NCBI RefSeq assembly: GCF_001982605.1
Contig: NZ_MLCN01000029.1
Location: 62,001-126,000 of the forward strand
Length of the DNA: 64,000 nucleotides
Reading direction: 5' to 3'
DNA from: Alkanindiges hydrocarboniclasticus
Lineage (GTDB): Bacteria > Pseudomonadota > Gammaproteobacteria > Pseudomonadales > Moraxellaceae
Both the position numbers and the translations under genes were made by a program. The stretch's first letter is position 1. Each line of letters begins with the position of its first letter. This document shows positions 59,738 through 64,000 of the stretch, one piece after another. The notes under the pieces were generated by a model. That model searched no databases. It worked only from the letters and a program-made list of their open reading frames with translations, and had not been told where the DNA came from.

Positions 59738-60715
59738 ATGCCAGCTTCAACCCCTGCCCCCGTCCACGCTGCAACCCGCAAGGCCACAGCACGTAAAAGC
59801 GTAGCCAAGGTCCCTCGCCTGCCCACACCAGTCAAGCTACCGGAGCATGCGCCATGGCTACAGCAGTTTCGTGAATACCTGATTGGTCAGGCAGTCAGCC
59901 CGCATACCCGTAATGCCTACCTGTCTGACCTGTGTCAGGCACAGGATTTTATTGATACGGACTTGCCAGCGTGGAGCAAGCAGCAGGTCAGCGAATACCT
60001 GCTGTTTTTGCATCAGCAGCAAAAAAGCCCGCGCTCCATTTCGCGTGCCTTATCAGCCTTGCGCCAGTTTTTCAAGCACCAGCGTGAACTGGGGCTACGC
60101 GAAGACAACCCCACCCAAGACCAGAAAAACCCGCAGCAGGGCCGTCCGTTACCCAAGGATTTAAGTCAGGCTGATGTTGAAGCCTTGCTGGATGCACCGG
60201 ATATTAATACCCCGATTGGCCTGCGTGACCGCGCCATGCTGGAAGTGCTGTATGCCTGTGGACTGCGCGTTACCGAGCTGATTGGCCTGCCACTGGATGC
60301 CTTAAACCTGCGCGCCGGTTTTTTGCGGGTCAAGGGTAAAGGCAACAAGGAACGGCTGGTGCCCCTTGGTGATATTGCTGTGGAATGGCTGGAAAAATAT
60401 ATTCAGCAGGGCCGTTCTGCCTTGTCGGCCCAGCAGCATGACGGCGTATTCTTAAGCTCGCGTGGTGGCCTGATGACCCGGCAAAATTTCTGGCACAGTA
60501 TCAAGCGCTATGCCCTGCAAGCCAATATTCAAACCGAACTATCGCCCCATACCCTGCGCCATGCCTTTGCCACCCATTTGCTTAATCATGGTGCTGACCT
60601 GCGGGCGGTGCAAATGTTGCTGGGCCACAGTGACCTGTCCACTACCCAAATTTATACCCATGTGGCACGCGCCCGCTTGCAGGAACTGCATCACCAGCAT
60701 CATCCACGCGGTTAA
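59738..60715 (+). CDS. xerD: Site-specific tyrosine recombinase XerD
   Basis: Resolves chromosome dimers at dif together with XerC. 325 residues, about 25 longer than usual from an Ala/Lys/Pro-rich N-terminal tail. SAM-like core-binding domain (LIGQAVSPHTRNAYLSDL), then catalytic Arg in CGLRVTELIGL, Lys in KGKGNKERLVPLG, HTLRHAFATHLL, LGHSDLSTTQIYTHV with the Tyr nucleophile. Named XerD rather than XerC because of its xerD-dsbC-hom-thrC neighbourhood, as in Pseudomonas. Confidence 0.9.
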   Translation: MPASTPAPVHAATRKATARKSVAKVPRLPTPVKLPEHAPWLQQFREYLIGQAVSPHTRNAYLSDLCQAQDFIDTDLPAWSKQQVSEYLLFLHQQQKSPRSISRALSALRQFFKHQRELGLREDNPTQDQKNPQQGRPLPKDLSQADVEALLDAPDINTPIGLRDRAMLEVLYACGLRVTELIGLPLDALNLRAGFLRVKGKGNKERLVPLGDIAVEWLEKYIQQGRSALSAQQHDGVFLSSRGGLMTRQNFWHSIKRYALQANIQTELSPHTLRHAFATHLLNHGADLRAVQMLLGHSDLSTTQIYTHVARARLQELHHQHHPRG

Positions 60716-60904
60716 GCCGTCCTCACAACGCATATCGGCATATTTGCTCACAGAAAAATCCATCCGGTGATGATGCAAAATCAAGCGCAAAAAGCGGTTT
60801 TTTGGTATGCTGTGGCTCTTTGCCCCAGCTTGCCTCAGCCTCTATCAGGCTGATTGCATCGCAATTTATAAATGTATTTATACAAATCAGTTTAAGGATT
60901 CATT

Positions 60905-61708
60905 ATGCGGTTTGTCTTAACGTCAATGGCGGCGGTGATACTGGGTTTTAGCCTGTCCGGCTGCTCCAATGCGGACACCTCAGCACCCGATAATTCCATG
61001 ACCGCAACCACACCGGCTGCCGGTGAAGCCATGGACATTACCGAGCGCAATGCCAACAACCGCTTCAAGGAAACCTTAAGCAAAAACCTGAAAACCTCCG
61101 GGATTAATGCCAAGGTAACCCATATTCGTCGTACCGAATTACCCAATATGTACTGGGTGAGCCTGGAAGGCTTGCCCTCGGTTTATGCTACCGCTGATGG
61201 CAAGTATATTTTTCAGGGCGATGTCGTGCGTCTGGACAAAAATAATGTGCATAACATTAGTGAAGAACTGCAATCTGGCGATACCAAGGCACTACTGGCC
61301 AGCGTGAAGCAGCCGGACACCATCACCTACAAGCCCAGCGGCAATACCCGTGCGGTGGTATATGTCTTTACCGATGCCAGCTGTCCTTACTGCCACAAGC
61401 TGCATGAAGAAATGGACAACATTAATGCCAAAGGTATTGAAGTGCGTTACCTGGCCTGGCCGCGTGCCGAGCAGTTTGTGCCGGGCATGGTAGCAATCTG
61501 GTGTAGCGAAGACCGTGCAGCGGCCTTTAATACCGCCATCAAGAGCTTGCCGGTTAATGCACCGCAATGCAAAAACCCGGTCATGGAGCATCACAGTCTG
61601 GGCCAGCAAATTGGTGTGAATGGCACACCTGCCATTTATAGCATTGATGGCAAATATCTGGGCGGTTACATGACTGCCAACGAACTGGCAAAACGTCTGG
61701 GCCTGTAA
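60905..61708 (+). CDS. dsbC: Thiol:disulfide interchange protein DsbC, lipoprotein form
   Basis: Periplasmic disulfide isomerase. 267 residues. The N-terminus carries a lipobox (LSGC, Cys20) followed by SNAD, so this copy is probably membrane-anchored rather than soluble. N-terminal dimerisation domain (about 55-120), then thioredoxin domain with active-site CPYC (DASCPYCHKL) and a second Cys pair (WCSEDR and APQCKNP) as in E. coli DsbC; cis-Pro in NGTPAI. Confidence 0.93.
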   Translation: MRFVLTSMAAVILGFSLSGCSNADTSAPDNSMTATTPAAGEAMDITERNANNRFKETLSKNLKTSGINAKVTHIRRTELPNMYWVSLEGLPSVYATADGKYIFQGDVVRLDKNNVHNISEELQSGDTKALLASVKQPDTITYKPSGNTRAVVYVFTDASCPYCHKLHEEMDNINAKGIEVRYLAWPRAEQFVPGMVAIWCSEDRAAAFNTAIKSLPVNAPQCKNPVMEHHSLGQQIGVNGTPAIYSIDGKYLGGYMTANELAKRLGL

Positions 61709-61740
61709 TCTGGCTTAAACATAAAACAGCAAGACAAGAG

Positions 61741-61765
61741 CAGGCCCATGGTGGCCTGTTTTTTT
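61741..61765 (+). terminator. Terminator after dsbC
   Basis: 6-bp stem CAGGCC/GGCCTG with loop CATGGT followed by seven T. Confidence 0.75.
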
Positions 61766-61883
61766 AGGCCAAATTTGAAATTTCCGCAATGAACTGGTCA
61801 GCAAATACCAAATTTTGACTGGTGAAACCAGCAGTTTTTGGCTATGATTTGTGCCTTTATTTTTAGTTGTTTGGAGTGTGACG

Positions 61884-63191
61884 GTGAAACCAGTCCGACT
61901 GGCGATTTTAGGCTTAGGCACCGTAGGTGGCGGCGCCTTAAAGCTATTACAAGAAAACGCAGCAGAAATTGCGCGTCGTACCGGTCGTGATATTCAAATT
62001 ACCCATGTGGGTACACGTCGCCCACGCCCCGATTTAAACCTTGACGGCATTGCACAAAGCAACGACCTGCTATCCATTGTACGTCAGGATAATGTTGATA
62101 TTGTCATTGAAGTCATTGGTGGCACTTCTCAGGCGCATGATGTGGTGCTTGAAGCCATTCGCCATGGCAAGCATGTGGTAACGGCCAATAAGGCATTGCT
62201 GGCTGAGCATGGCAATGAACTGTTCAGGGAAGCCGAGCAGCACAATGTCCAAATTGCCTTTGAAGCTGCAGTTGCCGGTGGGATTCCTATTATCAAGGTC
62301 ATGCGCGAAGGTCTGGCAGCCAATAAAATTGAATGGCTGGCGGGTATCATTAACGGCACAGGTAATTTTATCCTGACCGAAATGCGCGACAAAGGCCGCG
62401 CTTTTGCTGATGTGCTGAAGGAAGCGCAAGAGCTGGGCTATGCCGAAGCCGATCCCACCTTTGATGTTGAAGGCATTGATGCCGCGCACAAGCTGACCCT
62501 GCTGGCGTCCATTGCGTTTGGTATTCCACTGCAATTTGAAAAGGTATATACCGAAGGCATTAGCAAGCTTACCGCGCAGGATGTCAACTACGCAGAAGAA
62601 CTGGGCTATCGTATCAAGCATCTGGGCGTGGCACGCCGTCTGGCGCATGGCATTGAATTACGTGTGCATCCCACCCTGATTCCGGAAAGCCGTTTAATCG
62701 CCAATGTCAATGGTGTTAAAAACGCCGTACTGGTTCAGTCCAATGCTGTTGGCCCTACCCTGTATTATGGCGCGGGTGCCGGTGCTGGCCCGACAGCTTC
62801 TGCCGTGGTCGCTGATGTGCTGGATCTGGTCCGCTTTATCAGTACCCAGAACAATGCCAGCTATGTGCCCCATTTGGCGTTTCAACCGGATGCACTGGCC
62901 GACACGCCCATTCTGGCCGCTGACCAGATGACCACAGCCTATTATTTGCGACTGGATGCCGAAGACCATCCGGGTGTACTGGCCGAAGTCACCAGCATTT
63001 TAAGCCGTGCCGGCATTAATATTGATGCCATCCTGCAAAAACCGGCACAGGATCAGGGCCGTGTTCCGGTAATTCTGCTGACCCAGCCAGTACTGGAAGC
63101 CAAGATGAATGATGCCATTGCCCAGATTGAACAGCTGGCAGCCATTTGTGCACCTGTGGTTCGGATTCGTCTGGAAACACTCGATAGCTAA
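61884..63191 (+). CDS. hom: Homoserine dehydrogenase
   Basis: Reduces aspartate semialdehyde to homoserine for threonine and methionine. The frame opens at a GTG at 61851, but the GTG at 61884 has GGAG 7 nt upstream and begins VKPVRLAILGLGTVGGG, so it is chosen (435 residues). NAD-binding GLGTVGGG, catalytic-region INGTGNFILTEM and GYAEADPTFDVEG, and a C-terminal ACT domain (HPGVLAEVTSILSRAGINIDA) for feedback by threonine. Monofunctional type, not fused to aspartokinase. Confidence 0.95.
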   Translation: MKPVRLAILGLGTVGGGALKLLQENAAEIARRTGRDIQITHVGTRRPRPDLNLDGIAQSNDLLSIVRQDNVDIVIEVIGGTSQAHDVVLEAIRHGKHVVTANKALLAEHGNELFREAEQHNVQIAFEAAVAGGIPIIKVMREGLAANKIEWLAGIINGTGNFILTEMRDKGRAFADVLKEAQELGYAEADPTFDVEGIDAAHKLTLLASIAFGIPLQFEKVYTEGISKLTAQDVNYAEELGYRIKHLGVARRLAHGIELRVHPTLIPESRLIANVNGVKNAVLVQSNAVGPTLYYGAGAGAGPTASAVVADVLDLVRFISTQNNASYVPHLAFQPDALADTPILAADQMTTAYYLRLDAEDHPGVLAEVTSILSRAGINIDAILQKPAQDQGRVPVILLTQPVLEAKMNDAIAQIEQLAAICAPVVRIRLETLDS

Positions 63192-63329
63192 GTGCATCGA
63201 TGGTTAAAAGACTGAACTGTTAGAAAACTGGATTATTAATTGTTAACGCTTTGCTGTTTAGCCTGTGCTGGCAGCGACCACAGCCTGTAGTTAGCCTTAT
63301 TTAGGCTACTAAAATATTGGAATACTACT

Positions 63330-64000
63330 ATGTCAAATGCCACTCGCTACACTGGCTTAATTGATCGTTACCGTGATCGCCTGCCTGTCTCGGCTACCAC
63401 GCGCGCCATTTCTTTAGGTGAAGGCAATACACCACTGATTAAACTTGAAAACATTCCTGCCTTAATTGGTAAGGATGTTGAAATTTATGTCAAGTATGAA
63501 GGCCTGAACCCTACCGGTTCGTTCAAAGACCGTGGCATGACCATGGCCGTAACCAAAGCCGTTGAAGATGGCAGCAAGGCCATTATCTGTGCCTCTACCG
63601 GCAACACTTCTGCGGCGGCAGCGGCTTATGCAGCACGTGCAGGCATCAAGGCCTTTGTTTTAATTCCTGAAGGCAAAATTGCCATGGGCAAAATGGCTCA
63701 GGCCATGATGTATGGTGCCATTACCCTGCAAATCCGTGGCAACTTTGATGCCGGGATGCAACTGGTGAAGGAAGTTGCCGATCAAGCTCCGGTTACGATT
63801 GTAAACTCCATCAACCCATATCGCTTGCAAGGCCAGAAAACCGCAGCCTTTGAAGTGGTTGAAGCACTGGGCCGTGCGCCAGATTTCCACTGCCTGCCCG
63901 TTGGTAACGCAGGTAACATTACTGCACACTGGATGGGTTATACCGAACATGCGGTTGATCCACTGCATTATGCCAGCAACCGGGCGGTATATGATCCATC
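63330..64000 (+). CDS. thrC: Threonine synthase (3' end outside window)
   Basis: Converts phosphohomoserine to threonine with PLP. 223 residues visible. [11 protein letters not shown] (30-40), PLP lysine K66 in [28 protein letters not shown] and [16 protein letters not shown] are typical of the class-1 short threonine synthase. 138 bp after hom; both probably belong to one threonine operon. Confidence 0.95.
   Translation, partial: MSNATRYTGLIDRYRDRLPVSATTRAISLGEGNTPLIKLENIPALIGKDVEIYVKYEGLNPTGSFKDRGMTMAVTKAVEDGSKAIICASTGNTSAAAAAYAARAGIKAFVLIPEGKIAMGKMAQAMMYGAITLQIRGNFDAGMQLVKEVADQAPVTIVNSINPYRLQGQKTAAFEVVEALGRAPDFHCLPVGNAGNITAHWMGYTEHAVDPLHYASNRAVYDP

Noticed and set aside
62070..62648. 192-codon frame antisense to hom
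   Set aside because: Shadow of the homoserine dehydrogenase reading frame.

Overview
The window looks like chromosomal DNA of a gammaproteobacterium of the family Moraxellaceae (Acinetobacter/Alkanindiges relatives). The evidence is gene order and protein content: pilMNOPQ-aroKB beside a divergent ponA; a dcw block rsmH-ftsL-ftsI-murE-murF-mraY with no mraZ in front and with murD-ftsW elsewhere; algZ-algR-hemC-hemD-hemX-hemY divergent from argH; dksA-gluQ; xerD-dsbC-hom-thrC. Genus assignment is inference, because no rRNA gene is present.

Layout. 1-7151 (minus): type IV pilus assembly operon pilMNOPQ running into aroK, aroB and a truncated membrane protein. 7318-11702: PBP1A, the rRNA methyltransferase RlmA and an unrecognised protein. 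11782-19098 (minus): cell-wall/division cluster ending at a clear terminator. 19099-20749: repeat-bearing gap, sulfate-binding protein, gltX promoter. 20750-22386: gltX and tRNA-Ala(GGC).

22387-32169 is the accessory region, bounded by tRNA-Ala(GGC) and tRNA-Glu(TTC). It starts with an integrase whose middle has been deleted and a frameshifted CdiI-like immunity gene. It then carries a secreted tyrosinase, a COG2907-type flavoprotein, a 1133-residue XRE-STAND-TPR regulator read towards them, and, divergent from the regulator, a B-lectin/aerolysin-like pore-forming protein. The tyrosinase and toxin genes share a nearly identical 21-bp upstream element containing 11-bp-spaced half-sites. A 37-bp near-perfect palindrome lies in front of the regulator. 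I infer a co-regulated module not matching any system I know; this is the most interesting part of the window.

32317-48239 returns to core functions: thioesterase, heme synthesis (hemCDXY), AlgZ/AlgR two-component system, argH, YggX, a small secreted protein, phoU, a TolC-family channel, thiC under a TPP riboswitch, nudF and cpdA. 48316-49837 is a second, AT-rich accessory insert: an orphan type VI secretion unit of PAAR protein, Tae4 amidase effector and Tai4 immunity protein. 50218-64000 is core again: dksA-gluQ, a small alpha/beta hydrolase, ftsW-murD, an acyltransferase, the feoAB ferrous iron operon with a Fur-like box and a Cys-rich companion, xerD, a lipoprotein-type DsbC, hom and the start of thrC.

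No CRISPR array, rRNA operon, complete insertion sequence or replication origin was seen. All family assignments come from reading motifs and context, not from database searches.
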